A DNA stretch of 64,000 bases, from contig CBDFHE010000003.1 of assembly GCA_965247455.1 (NCBI GenBank), positions 3,442 to 67,441 on the forward strand, read 5' to 3'. The DNA comes from JACZYA01 sp965247455. Its GTDB lineage: Bacteria > Acidobacteriota > Terriglobia > Acidiferrales > 2-02-FULL-67-57. Of the stretch, positions 17,076 through 27,134 are shown one piece after another; position 1 is the first letter of the stretch, and each line of letters opens with the position of its first letter. A program made the translations under genes and the position numbers. Under the pieces are notes generated by a model. That model saw nothing but the letters and a program-made list of their open reading frames with translations, was not told the origin of the DNA and did not search any database.

Positions 17076-20000
17076 GACTTTGCTACCGGTTTTCCTAGGA
17101 GTTTGTTGATCTGTGCCAGCAGATTGACTTTCCAGGGCGTTTCCTTCTGGAAGAAAGCATGCGTCTCCCGGCACAGCAGACGCACCTCGCTCTCCTGCAT
17201 GTCTTGCAGGTCTTTGCTGGTCAGAACGAAAATCGGAATGTTGCGTTTGTCCTCGTCCTGTTTGAGGCGGCGGATCAGCTCAAACCCGTCCATCCCCGGC
17301 ATCATCAAATCCACCAGGATGCCATCCGGTCGCGTTCGCTCCAGGATTGCCAGCGCTTCCTGGCCGCCGGGCGCCGCCAGCGGCGAGTAGCCCACCTCCG
17401 TCAGCACTTCCGTCATCAGTTGCAGCGTCGCCGGGTCGTCGTCCACCACCAGCAAGGTCAGGCGCTTGCCGGCTCCGTCCGGCAGTTGCTTGCGGATCGC
17501 CTTCACCAGCAGGTCCTTGTCCACCGGTTTCACTAGGTAGTCCGCCGCCCCCAGGTTGAGGCTCGGGTCCTGATCCATCCCGGAGACCATGATGACCGGA
17601 ATCTCGCCCGTCTCCCGATGCTGCTTCAATTCGTAGAGTGTCTCCCAACCGGTTTTGCCGGGCATCACAATGTTGAGCGTGATGACGTCGGGGCGAAGTT
17701 CTCGCGCCGCTGCCAGCGCTTCCGTGCCCGACCGCACCGCCCGCACCGTATAACCTTCCGGCTCCAGGAAGCTCACCAGCAGCTCGCGGGTGGCGAGTTC
17801 ATTATCTACCACCAGCACCAGCGGTCGCTCGCGCCCGGTGGAGGCGACCACAATCTCCGGCTCGGCTTCCGCCGGCGTTTGCACCACCGGCAAAGTGAAA
17901 CTGAAACGGCTGCCCTTTCCCGGCTCGCTGTCCACCCAGATTTCCCCCCCGTGTTGCTCTACCAGGCGCTTGCTGATAGCCAGCCCCAGGCCGGTGCCTT
18001 CCTTGACGCCCCGGGTAGTCTCTCCCACTTGGCGGAATTCGCCGAAGACGGCGGCCCGATCCTCGGGTCGGATGCCCACGCCGGTGTCGCTCACCGTGAT
18101 GCGCGCTACACCGCGGGAAATCAAGGACTCAATCCGTACCTCCCCGCTCCCCGGTGTGAATTTGACCGCGTTGCTGAGCAGGTTGTAGAGGATTTGCTTG
18201 AAGCGAACCCGGTCGGCGTAGATCGCCATCTCCTCGCCCACCGTGGTTACCAGTTGGATGTACTTGGACTGGGCCAGCGGGGTGATGGTGGAGAGCACCT
18301 CCTGCAGCGCTTCCGCCGCGCGGAAGCTCTCCGGGTTGAGCTGCAACTGGCCGGCTTCGATCTTGGACAGATCCAGAATGTCGTTGATGAGTTGCAGCAG
18401 GTGGCGCGAGGCTTTCAGCATGTGCCCGACAAAGCGCTTCTGCTTCTGGTTCAGGGGCCCTGGTTTTTCTCCCGCCAGCAGGTCGGAAAATCCGATGATG
18501 GCGTTCAAGGGTGTGCGCAGCTCGTGGCTCATGCTGGCCAGGAATCGGTTTTTCAGTTGCGTCGCCTGCTGCAATTCCTGGTTCTGAAGCTCTTGCTCAT
18601 ACTTTTGCTGCTCGATTCGGCGCCGCGCCAGCTCCAGTTCCTCCACCAGGTTGGCCAGCTCCGCCGAATGTTGTTCCTGTGCGCCCTGGGCGGCTTCCAG
18701 GTCTTGGGCATAGCGGGTTAACTCCTCCTCGGCGCGCTTGCGCTCGGTGATGTCGGTGATGGTGCCGACGTAGCCTACGATTTCTCCGTCCTCCCCCTTC
18801 TCAGCCACCGCCTGCCCAAACACCCAGGTCACCACCCCGTCGGGGCGTCGGAAGCGATACTCGGAGTGAAGCTGTGAGCCCTCTCGGGCAATTCGGTGCC
18901 ATTCCGCGAACACGCGCTCGCGGTCCTCGGGGTGAATCGCCCGCGCCCAGCCTTCTCCGCGCGCCTCCTCCGGCGTCAGACCCGCAATCTCGCACCAGCG
19001 CTGGTTGACGTAGGTGCAGTTCCCGTCCGCATTGGTGCGGAAGATACCCACCGGCGACACCGTCGTCAAAGTTTGGAACAGCTTCTGGCTCTCGCGCAGT
19101 TCTCCCGTGCGCTCGACTACGCGCTGCTCCAGTTCTTGGTTCAGTCTTCGGATTTCCTCCTCCGCCTGCTTGCGCTCGGTAATGTCGAGGATGGAGTGAA
19201 CCACTCGGCCCAGGGTCTGCTCGTAGCCCGGAACCGCCGACCAGTGCACCGCAAGATTCTTGATCTTGCCTTTCAAGGTTCTCCCGACTGTCTCAGCTCT
19301 GAAGTTTGTTTCCCCTTGGGAAATGGCGACCAATTCCTTGCCAAAACTTTTGTAGGACTCGTCAATGAAGGTCGGCCCCGCCTTCCCCAACAAGCTCTCT
19401 TGGGTGGGGGCTTCGAACAACTCCGCCATCGGGCGGTTCACGTCAACGGCTTTCACCAGCGCCAAGCACCTCGCCACCTCGTCCGGATTGTCGCTCAAGT
19501 AGTTCTCTAAGTTGTTGCTGCCCGCAGCGCGCAACTCCTCAAGCCGCTTCTTGACCGCGGAGAAATCCTGCACGCACAAGGGAATGGGCGAGTCTTCAAA
19601 GAAACGCCGGTAGCGCTCTTCGCTGGCCCGCAGCGCCTCCTCCGCCCGCTTGCGCTCGGTGATGTCCTCAACAACGCAGCTCACTCCTATGACGGTGCCG
19701 TCGTGGGACTTGACCGCATAATAGTTGTGCTGGTAGTGCCTTTTTACGCCCGGCTGAGCCATGGTCTCCGCCTCGACTGTCCCTCCCTCGATCGGATGCC
19801 CGGTTTCAATCACGTGGCGGAGCTGCGATTCGACGCCCGCCGCCACGCCCGGAAGCAGCTCGGCGACTGTCCGCCCCAGGTGTCCCTCCGCCGGGATCCC
19901 ATTGATCGCGGCAAGCCACTCATTGATGTAGAGGTATCGTAAGTCTGTGTCCAAATAGCAGAGACCTATCGGCGCCTCTCTGTAAATACGATTCAGAGTC

Positions 20001-20104
20001 ACCTGGATGCTGCTGTGCTGTTCCGAGGCTTCAGTTGCAGTAATCCGTTGGCCCCTTCTTATCAATTCGCTTCTGCTCTGCTGTTTTGTCCTATCTTTTT
20101 TCAT
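17072..20104 (-). CDS. PAS hybrid histidine kinase with two receivers
   Basis: A soluble 1,010-residue hybrid kinase. Three PAS-type modules (about 35-150, 162-310, 343-455) are followed by a coiled coil, HisKA with MSHELRTPL (His about 528), an ATPase with DTGVGIR and GTGLGLA, and two receivers (about 765-880 and 890-1005). The first receiver has Asn instead of the acceptor Asp (ITLNIVMPGKTG) and should not accept phosphate; the second is intact (ILVDLMMPGMDG). The middle PAS modules are encoded by a 724-bp block apparently identical to 1991-2714. The start overlaps a 32-residue receiver stub by ATGA and the end overlaps the CheY-like gene by ATGA, so all are in one operon. Confidence 0.93.
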   Translation of the reverse strand: MKKDRTKQQSRSELIRRGQRITATEASEQHSSIQVTLNRIYREAPIGLCYLDTDLRYLYINEWLAAINGIPAEGHLGRTVAELLPGVAAGVESQLRHVIETGHPIEGGTVEAETMAQPGVKRHYQHNYYAVKSHDGTVIGVSCVVEDITERKRAEEALRASEERYRRFFEDSPIPLCVQDFSAVKKRLEELRAAGSNNLENYLSDNPDEVARCLALVKAVDVNRPMAELFEAPTQESLLGKAGPTFIDESYKSFGKELVAISQGETNFRAETVGRTLKGKIKNLAVHWSAVPGYEQTLGRVVHSILDITERKQAEEEIRRLNQELEQRVVERTGELRESQKLFQTLTTVSPVGIFRTNADGNCTYVNQRWCEIAGLTPEEARGEGWARAIHPEDRERVFAEWHRIAREGSQLHSEYRFRRPDGVVTWVFGQAVAEKGEDGEIVGYVGTITDITERKRAEEELTRYAQDLEAAQGAQEQHSAELANLVEELELARRRIEQQKYEQELQNQELQQATQLKNRFLASMSHELRTPLNAIIGFSDLLAGEKPGPLNQKQKRFVGHMLKASRHLLQLINDILDLSKIEAGQLQLNPESFRAAEALQEVLSTITPLAQSKYIQLVTTVGEEMAIYADRVRFKQILYNLLSNAVKFTPGSGEVRIESLISRGVARITVSDTGVGIRPEDRAAVFGEFRQVGETTRGVKEGTGLGLAISKRLVEQHGGEIWVDSEPGKGSRFSFTLPVVQTPAEAEPEIVVASTGRERPLVLVVDNELATRELLVSFLEPEGYTVRAVRSGTEALAAARELRPDVITLNIVMPGKTGWETLYELKQHRETGEIPVIMVSGMDQDPSLNLGAADYLVKPVDKDLLVKAIRKQLPDGAGKRLTLLVVDDDPATLQLMTEVLTEVGYSPLAAPGGQEALAILERTRPDGILVDLMMPGMDGFELIRRLKQDEDKRNIPIFVLTSKDLQDMQESEVRLLCRETHAFFQKETPWKVNLLAQINKLLGKPVAKS
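18915..19638 (-). repeat. 724-bp PAS-block repeat, copy 2
   Basis: Second copy of the block at 1991-2714, inside the two-receiver hybrid kinase. As a long direct repeat in the same orientation it could also delete the intervening 17 kb by homologous recombination. Confidence 0.9.
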
Positions 20105-20199
20105 CTTGTCGCCCCAAGAACGAGTAGCAATTTCTGCAACAGCCGGGCGTCGCCGGGGTTGTCTTCAATCAGCAGCACCTTGATCGGGTCGGCACTCAT
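20101..20199 (-). pseudogene. 32-residue receiver-domain stub coupled to the kinase
   Basis: A short frame begins MSADPIKVLLIEDNPGDARL, the unmistakable first strand and helix of a Rcp1-type response regulator, then stops after residue 32. The remaining receiver (acceptor Asp, Thr, Lys) is missing, so it is the N-terminal remnant of a deleted regulator. Its TGA overlaps the ATG of the downstream kinase by 4 nt, so the stub may now serve mainly to couple translation. It was found by reading the minus strand between the two kinases. Confidence 0.75.
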
Positions 20200-20345
20200 T
20201 CGTGTTCTCTCATTGCGCAGGCCGTTTCACCAGCGACAGCCGGAAATCCTCCAGACTTGGCCGGACTCAGTTGACCTAATTCGTCCCAGGATTCGGTCCT
20301 CGGGGCCTGCCTCGGAGGGCCGGGTCATCTTAGGCGCCGAACACC

Positions 20346-23300
20346 TCACACCCACACCTCATCTTTCAGGGCGGAGATCGCCGGCAGCAGGCGCGCCACT
20401 TCTTTTTCCAGGGCTTCGTAGGCTTCCTCAGCCTGGGTCAGGTTGCCTTCCCGCCCTAGCAGTTCCAGCTTCAGCGCCGCCTCGAAGGCGGGCTGGGCGC
20501 AGAAGTTGCTCACCGAGCCCTTTAAGGCGTGGGCGGCGCGCTCGATCGTCTTGGCATCGTGATTCGCCACCGCATGCCGAATCTCGGCCAGCTTCCTCGG
20601 ACAATCAGCTAGGAACAACGCCAACAATTCTTGCAGCAGCTCGGTGTCCCCGTCCACGCGGGCCAGCAGCGCCTCCTTGTCCAGAATCCTCTCGGGCTGT
20701 TTTTGCGCGGGCGCACGTTCACGCCCCCCGTCTTTGGCAGCCGTGGGGGCGTGGGTTTTGATCGCCTCCACCAGGTCTTTGCTCCGAATCGGTTTTGAAA
20801 CGTATCCGTCCATTCCAACCTCCAGACAATGTTCCCGGTCGCCCGGCATGGTGTGGGCCGTCATGGCGATGATGGCCACGTGGAATCCGGACTCCTTTTC
20901 CCGCCGGCGGATTTCCGCCGTGGCCTCGTAGCCGTCCATCTCCGGCATCTGGCAATCCATGAAGACCAGGTCGTAGGGGACCTGCTCCAGCAGCTCGACC
21001 GCCTCTTTGCCGTTAGCGGCCACGTCCACTCGGCAGCCGAGCTTCTCCAGCATCCGCGCCGCCACTATCTGGTTCACGACGTTGTCCTCCGCCACCAGCA
21101 CCCGCACGCGCAGGGCGGGGCTGGCCGGAGCGGCAGCGTCCGGGGCGCTGCGGGACTCATCCCGGCTGTGGCGCGTTATCAGTTTTGTCGACTTCCCGTC
21201 TTGTTCGGTTTTCCAAGCCGTGGTGAGTACGTCCAGGAGTTCCGATTGCCGCAGCGGTTTGACCAGGTAGGCGGAAAACCCCGCTGCCAGCATGCGCGCG
21301 GTGTCGCTCTGCTGGCCGACGGCGGTGAGCATCACCAGCACGGTATCCTTCAGCGCCGGGTCGGCCTTGATGGCGTGTCCCAACTCCTCGCCGTTCATTC
21401 CTGGCATGTCGTAGTCAATGAGGGCGATTTGGTAGGGGTCGCCTGCCGCCTGCGCCGCGCCCAGCGCCTGCAACGCTGCTCCGCCCGTGGCCACACAATT
21501 GCTGCGCATCGCCCAACTGCTGATCTGCTCGTACAACAGGAGGCGGTTGGCTTCTGCATCGTCCACGATCAGGATGCGCAGCCCCGAGATCTCGGTGGGG
21601 GCGGCGGGAGAAGCCGGGGCCTGGGTGTCCAGAGGCAGGCGCAGCGTGAACCAGAAGGTGGAGCCTTGGCCGGGGCGGCTGGTGGCTCCCAGCGTGCCTC
21701 CCATCAAGTCCACCAGTTGCCGGCAAATCGCCAGCCCCAGCCCGGTGCCGCCGTACTTGCGGGTAGTGGAAGCGTCGGCCTGCGTGAATTTGTCGAACAT
21801 GCCGGCGATCTTGTCTTCTGGAATACCGATGCCGGTGTCTTGGACCGAAATCCGCATGCGCACTTCTTTGTCGGTTTGTTCCTCGCACTCGACGTTGACG
21901 AGCACGTGCCCCTTGTGGGTGAACTTGATGGCGTTGCCCACTAGGTTCATGAGGATCTGGCGGAGGCGGCCCGAGTCGCCGATCAGGTGGCGGGGGGGCG
22001 CTGGGGGCGTAGCGCACCAGCAGACCCAGCCCTTTCTCCTCCGCCTTAGGAGCCAGCAGTTCCACCGTCTCCTCGGCCGCCACCTGGAGGTCGAAGGGTT
22101 CGGGCTCGATGGTCAGCTTGCCCGCTTCGATCTTGGAAAAGTCCAGGATATCGTTGATGATGGCCAGCAAAGCATCGGCGGAGTCGCGGACCGCCCCGGC
22201 GTAGTCTCGCTGCTCGGGGGTGAGGTCGGTTTCCAGCAGCAGCCCGGTCATACCCAGCACGCCGTTCATGGGGGTGCGGATTTCGTGGCTCATGTTGGCC
22301 AGGAAGTCGCTCTTGGTGCGGTTGGCGGCTTCGGCCCGTTGCCTAGCTTCTTCCAGCTCCTCCACCAGCCGGGTCAGGTGGACGGAGTTTTCCTCCTGCA
22401 TTTCCTTGGCGTTCTGCAGGTCGGCGGTGTGGCGCTCCAACTCCTCCTGCGCCCGCTTGCGCTCGATCAGTTCAGCCAGCAGGTTGGCGACGGCTTGGAG
22501 GAAGTGAACGTCATCTTGGGTGAATCTGGCCCGCTTGCTTGTATGCGTGCTCAGCACGCCATAGGGCCGGCCTCGCCCCGGGATGATGACGCTCAAGCCG
22601 CTGGTCACCCCGTGGTCGTGCAGCAGTTGCGGGCCGTTGAAGCGCTTTTTCGTGCGCAGATCTTCCACAATCACGGGGTCGCTGGATTGCAGGGTGTAGC
22701 CGGCCTGGGATTTCTTGCCGGTGTCCACCGTGGCTTGTCCTACCAGTCCTTCCTTCCAACCCACGCCCGCCCGTAGGAGCATCTGCTTGCCGTCGGGCAG
22801 GAGTTCCAGCACCTCGCACATCTCCACTTGCAGGGTCTTGGCCACCAGGGCCACGGCTGCGTGCATCGACATGGAAGCGTCGGCGCCCGCCAGCGCCCCT
22901 TGCCCCAGCTCGACCACCGCCGCCTGCTGCCGTTCCCGCGTCCTGAGTTGCACCAATGCTTGCTTGCGTTCGATCACCCGCCCGATCTGCGTTCCGATGG
23001 AAGTCATGACTTCCAATAGCGACTCGTCCGGTTCCGCTGCTTCCAGGGAGAAGAACTCCAGCACGGCCGCTACTTTGTTTTCCACCAATACCGGGAAAGC
23101 AAACGCCGCTTTGAGTCCTACGTCCTTGGCCCGCCCGGCCCGTATGAAACCCGCATCCTGGGATATATCTACGATCCACTCCGGCTGGCCGCTGGCGTAC
23201 GCCCGCCCGGGCAGTCCTTCTCCCGAGGAAAACCGGGTTCTGTCAGTCACTTTCTTAAACCTGTCAAATTGTTTTGGGTTGTCGAAATGCCAAATGGTAG

Positions 23301-24849
23301 AAGGAGACAGGCCCCCGGGGGAGTCTTCGTCAAGGAGATAAACGTGTCCGACCGGCCAGCCGGTGTGAGCACAGACGTGGTCCAGGCATATCTGCATCAC
23401 TTCTTCTACGGTCGAGGTTTGGTTGGCAGCCACTGCAACGGTTTGAAGCAATTGTATGAACGCAGTCTTCTGCCGCAGCGCCGCTTCCGCCCACACGCGC
23501 TCGGTAACATCATGCGAGAGGCCGCGCACAAGCGGCTTCTCCAGGCCTTCCCGGCGCAAGGAGTTGTCGTACTCTAGGATTTTCACTTGGCCGTCCCGGG
23601 TCACCACCTTCATGAATCCTTGAGCCCGACCGTTCTGCTGGACGGTCTTCAGGTAGGGCTGGAATCGGGGGCGCGTGTCGGGAACCATAAACTCACGCAG
23701 ATTGCGGCCCACCAAGTCCTCTGCGCGCTCGTATCCCAGCTCGCGCACCGTGGCGCGGTTGACGCTGAGCAGGACACCCTCCAGGTCGTGCGTACAGATG
23801 AGGTCACCGCTGTTTTCCACCAAGTCGCGGTATTGTCCCTCGCTCTCTCGGAGTGCCGCCTCCGCCTGCTTGTGCTCGGAAATCTTGTTTTTTAGTTCTT
23901 GGTTGGACTGTTCCGCTTCCGCGGTTCGCTCGTGCAGGGTCCGCTTGGCCTCTTCCAGTTGCGCTACGGTGAGCTTTTGCTCGCGGTAGGTTTCCACGTA
24001 GTCCAGCGCCAGGCCGGTAAACGGCACCAGGTAGGCGATGATCTTCATGAAATGGGCAATATTGAAGTGGTTGTCGAACAGTGCCACCGACCCGAACGCC
24101 ATGTGGAGTTGCGTCACCACTTCCGGAACCACACTGACGATCAACGCATAGGCGAACAGGCTCGGCGCTTTGCGGTAGAAGCGGGGATGGATGAAGAGGC
24201 CCGCAAAAGCAAACAAGATCAGAGGGGCCACGTCGTGGGGCCGGGTCACCAGCGAGTCAGGGAACATGGTCTGGGGCAGCCGGGCGCTGGTGGCGGCGAC
24301 ATAGATGATCACGTAGGCAACCAGGCCGAAGATCACACTGACAGCCAGCACAAAACCAAGCCCTCGGTTCTTCTTTCCCGACCCGCGCAGAAGCAAAATG
24401 CCCACACCCGCCATCATGATGAGGGCGTTGAACATCCGGCAGATGGCCCAGGTGAACGGGATCAGGTTGCGGTTGTCGGCCACGGCTTCAATCAGCCGGT
24501 TGGCCGCCAGGGTGTGGAAGGCGTCCATGGCGCCGGCGAAAAACAGGGCCAACCCGATGATGGGGGTGGTGATGTCGCGCGTCATGTGGAAGTGAACAAA
24601 GGCGAGAATGACGGTGAAGATGGCCGTGCAGAAAGCGCTCCACTCCAGGATGGTGTGCGTATAATTTCCGGCCAGGGAGCGGTGCATGGCATCCGCCGCC
24701 TGGTTGGGCGCCAGGCGGGCCGCCGCGGCCCAGTCGAGGGCAGTCCCCGAGGACCCGAAATCCACACCCAGCAGGTTCAACAGGAAGGGTAGGGCGCAGA
24801 CCGCTACCACCGCCCAAACCAGGTGTTTTGGAAGTCTATCTCTCTTCAT
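20346..24849 (-). pseudogene. Membrane hybrid kinase (7TM-PAS-GAF-GAF-HK-REC-REC-HPt), split by a 1-nt shift
   Basis: Reading from 24849: about seven membrane helices in a MASE-like sensor (residues 10-285, with GAMDAFHTL), a PAS module (about 338-455), two GAF domains (about 460-625 and 640-795) and HisKA with MSHEIRTPMNG. At 21992-21998 a run of seven G (C7 in the mRNA) shifts the frame; with six, the text continues SAPRHLIGDSGRLRQILMN into the N box of the ATPase. The second frame (start of match near 21950) holds the ATPase (DTGIGIP, GTGLGLA), receiver 1 (ALIDYDMPGMNG), receiver 2 (VFMDCQMPEMDG) and an HPt domain (AAHALKGS), ending at 20346. Repaired length would be about 1,500 residues. 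Homopolymer slippage may be real, programmed or an assembly error. Confidence 0.88.
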
Positions 24850-25281
24850 GCTTCATGTCCGTGCCGTTTGGGAAGCCTCCACCCACCTCCGCGCAGCGCA
24901 GTTCCCCTTGCGGTCGCTGGCTTTGCTTGATGTCTGCCAAAGGGAGGAAATCCTCCTTCCGCCGCTGGTTCGGCTCTTTTCGTCTTTCAGGTATCTGCAC
25001 CCAGAGCGCCTGGGCCGCGCAGCCCTCCCAAGGTCACACCTTTTCCCCTATTGTCGGGCGCAACACCGCACTACTGACTTATCGGCTACAAAACAAGGCT
25101 GCTTGAGTTGCCGCCCGATGGCTTTCCGCCAGGGGGTCCAGGGTAACTGGGGGCGGGAGCGCCGGTCGGAATGGGCCGTTCAAGACCAATCTGCTTCCAG
25201 GGATTAGTAGAGGGGAACTAGCGCACCGAACTCCAACCTGCTTGGAGTGAGCAGAGTCTGCGACGCAGCTTCGGTTTGCAG
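24850..25281. other. Intergenic region upstream of the membrane kinase
   Basis: These 432 bases between two minus-strand genes hold no recognised gene, RNA or repeat. An AAGGAGGATTTCCTCC palindrome (about 24942-24957, plus-strand GGAGGAAATCCTCC) is the only clear structure and could be an operator. Confidence 0.3.
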
Positions 25282-26238
25282 CTACTTGCGATGGCGGCGG
25301 AGGAAGGAGTTGACAGCGGCGCGGGTGGGCATGGAAGGTTGAGCGCCGGGCCGGGTGACGGAAAGCGCGCCGGCGGCGCAGGCGTAACGCGTCGCCTCCC
25401 GCAGCGTTTTCCCCGACAAAAGTGCTACTGCCAGCGCGCCGTTGAAGGCGTCGCCCGCGCCGGTGGTGTCCACTGCCTTCACTCGGAAGCCGCGCACGTG
25501 AACAATCCCTCCGGCCCCTCGGAGTGAACCCCGCTCGGCCACCAGCGCTCCGCGCTCGCCCATCTTCAAGATGACGGCGCGCGGACCGCGCCGCAGCAGT
25601 TGACGGCAAAGCCGTCGCCCTTCGGGCAGAGAGAGGCGGTGCGGCTGGCGCCCGCAGAGCAGGCAAGCTTCAGCTTCGTTGGGCGTCAGCACGCTGACGC
25701 GCTGCAGCAAGCTCGCCGGCAATGCGCGTGCCGGAGCCGGGTCAAGAATCAGCGGCACGCCGCTGCGAGCCGCCAACTCGGCCAGCCGGGCCACCGGTTC
25801 CGGCGGCACTTCCAGTTGGGTCAGAATCAGCCCGGCGGAGCGCAACCGCGCCTGGGAGCGCCCAATGTCCCTTGCGCTCAGGGTGGCGTTGGCTCCCGGA
25901 GCGACCACAATCTGGTTCTCGCCTTTGGGCCCGGTAACGACAAACGCAGTCCCCGAACGCACGCCTTTTGCGCTGCTGACCGCGCGCGTATCGACCCCGG
26001 CGGCCCGCAGGCTGGAGCGCAGGCGGCGGCCGAACTCGTCCGTGCCCACCTTGGCTACCATGGTCGTGGGCGTGCCCAGCCGCGCCGCCGCCACCGCTTG
26101 ATTGCCGCCCTTGCCGCCGTAACACACGTCGAAGCGGGCGCGGCTGACCGTCTCGCCCGCCACCGGCAGCCGCGGCGCTCGCACCACAAAGTCCACATTC
26201 ACGCTGCCGACAACCACAATCTTCTTCTGTGGTCTCAT
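25282..26238 (-). CDS. rbsK: Ribokinase-like PfkB-family sugar kinase
   Basis: This 318-residue PfkB-family kinase phosphorylates ribose (or a related sugar or nucleoside) with ATP. Signature 1 is GGKGGNQAVAAARLG, the N-terminal NVDFV segment binds sugar, and signature 2 is DTTGAGDAFNGAL with the catalytic Asp. These match ribokinase better than fructokinase or adenosine kinase. The start is placed at the ATG at 26238 (MRPQKKIVVVGSVNVD), not at the longer frame that runs into the candidate RNA gene. No ribose transporter or regulator lies nearby. Confidence 0.85.
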   Translation of the reverse strand: MRPQKKIVVVGSVNVDFVVRAPRLPVAGETVSRARFDVCYGGKGGNQAVAAARLGTPTTMVAKVGTDEFGRRLRSSLRAAGVDTRAVSSAKGVRSGTAFVVTGPKGENQIVVAPGANATLSARDIGRSQARLRSAGLILTQLEVPPEPVARLAELAARSGVPLILDPAPARALPASLLQRVSVLTPNEAEACLLCGRQPHRLSLPEGRRLCRQLLRRGPRAVILKMGERGALVAERGSLRGAGGIVHVRGFRVKAVDTTGAGDAFNGALAVALLSGKTLREATRYACAAGALSVTRPGAQPSMPTRAAVNSFLRRHRK

Positions 26239-26272
26239 CTTGGTTAAGCAAACCGCAGTCGACACAAATAAC

Positions 26273-26303
26273 TTGACAACCAGGGCGGGTAAGGGTTCAT
26301 AAT
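26273..26303 (+). promoter_or_regulatory. Sigma70-type promoter of a candidate small RNA
   Basis: TTGACA at 26273-26278 is a perfect -35 box; CATAAT at 26298-26303 is a good -10, with a somewhat long 19-bp spacer. It points away from ribokinase and directly at a terminator 55 bp downstream. Confidence 0.5.
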
Positions 26304-26309
26304 AAGAGT

Positions 26310-26390
26310 GCAGGGTCCGAACCGGCGAAGGCCGCTGTAGGTCCTGCTTATTAAGATCAAGCAGCCGCCGCAAGGCGGCTGCTTTGTTTT
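26310..26390 (+). ncRNA. Candidate small RNA of about 80 nt
   Basis: The segment lies between a promoter (26273-26303) and a strong terminator, and has no useful open frame. It folds into a first stem, GCAGGGTCC with GGTCCTGC (about 26311-26346), topped by a CGGC-GAAG-GCCG hairpin, then the terminator. It does not match 6S, SRP, tmRNA or RNase P as far as can be judged by eye. It could instead be the 5' leader of nothing now recognisable. Confidence 0.4.
26359..26390 (+). terminator. Intrinsic terminator (near-bidirectional)
   Basis: AAGCAGCCGCC (26359-26369), loop GCAA, GGCGGCTGCTT (26374-26384), then TGTTTT: a perfect 11-bp stem with a T tract on the plus strand. It abuts the stop codon of the minus-strand DUF3800 gene (26391) and may terminate that gene too. 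Confidence 0.85.
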
Positions 26391-27125
26391 CTATCCTCTT
26401 TCGATTCCATCAGGATCATCGGGCGATACCTTCAGACAGAGAACGGGTCGCAAGAAGTTAAACATTGGGTTGATGCCATACTTGGCGACCAGCGGGGTCG
26501 GTAGCACTTCTCGTTTGAGCAGAGAAAAGGCAACCGCGTCCACCAATTGAAGAAAATAGGACGATTCACTTGACTTGAAAATAGGGTCCTCAATGACCCT
26601 CGATGTTTTTATGTTCCTCCGAAGTTCACCGTTTTCCCAACTGCCAAATTTGCTTGGTATCCAGTTGAAAACTGCCATCTGGCGGGCAACCTTCCGGATC
26701 ATTCCTTCTTTACCCTCGTCTAAGAAAACGATTCCCTGTGTCTGATTGTCTATTAGATTCGCTTGGATTCGATTCAACATTCTCTCGAATGCACGTAAAT
26801 AAGGGTCGACAGGGCAGTGCGGAACGGTGATGCAAACATTGAGTATTTCGGCGTCAGGTAGGGTGGTAGTAAACTTGAGTACTTCTCTGAAAATTTGCGA
26901 GCGCAAGTACTTTCCAATTGGTTTGGAACCATACTTTCCGCGCCCTGCAACCAAATCAGTGGCGTGAAGTTCTTTCTTCACATAAACCCCATACCGATTC
27001 TTGAGGTTGCGCCGGAATCCTTTTATTTGGTCGAATGCTTCACGCCAACGCTCAGATGTCAATCTAAGTGCTGAGAGAACGAAGAGTTGGCGGTTTGCTG
27101 AAGCATCGATGTAGAAGATAAACAT
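26391..27125 (-). CDS. DUF3800 domain protein
   Basis: The 244-residue product opens with FYIDASANRQLFVLSALRL, the strand-Asp-strand start of DUF3800 proteins, contains an internal IVFLDEGKEG acidic strand and ends with SSYFLQLVDAVAFSLLKRE, the usual C-terminal helix with Asp. The family is thought to have an RNase H-like fold and is often found on mobile or defence-linked DNA, but its activity is unproven. Base composition is clearly more AT-rich than its neighbours, suggesting transfer. It ends at the terminator and starts 9 bp after the asparaginase gene. Confidence 0.75.
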   Translation of the reverse strand: MFIFYIDASANRQLFVLSALRLTSERWREAFDQIKGFRRNLKNRYGVYVKKELHATDLVAGRGKYGSKPIGKYLRSQIFREVLKFTTTLPDAEILNVCITVPHCPVDPYLRAFERMLNRIQANLIDNQTQGIVFLDEGKEGMIRKVARQMAVFNWIPSKFGSWENGELRRNIKTSRVIEDPIFKSSESSYFLQLVDAVAFSLLKREVLPTPLVAKYGINPMFNFLRPVLCLKVSPDDPDGIERG

Positions 27126-27134
27126 TATGCCTTG

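Noticed and set aside
16236..17390. 384-codon plus-strand frame
   Set aside because: It is antisense to the CheY-like gene and the hybrid kinase and starts in a palindromic repeat.
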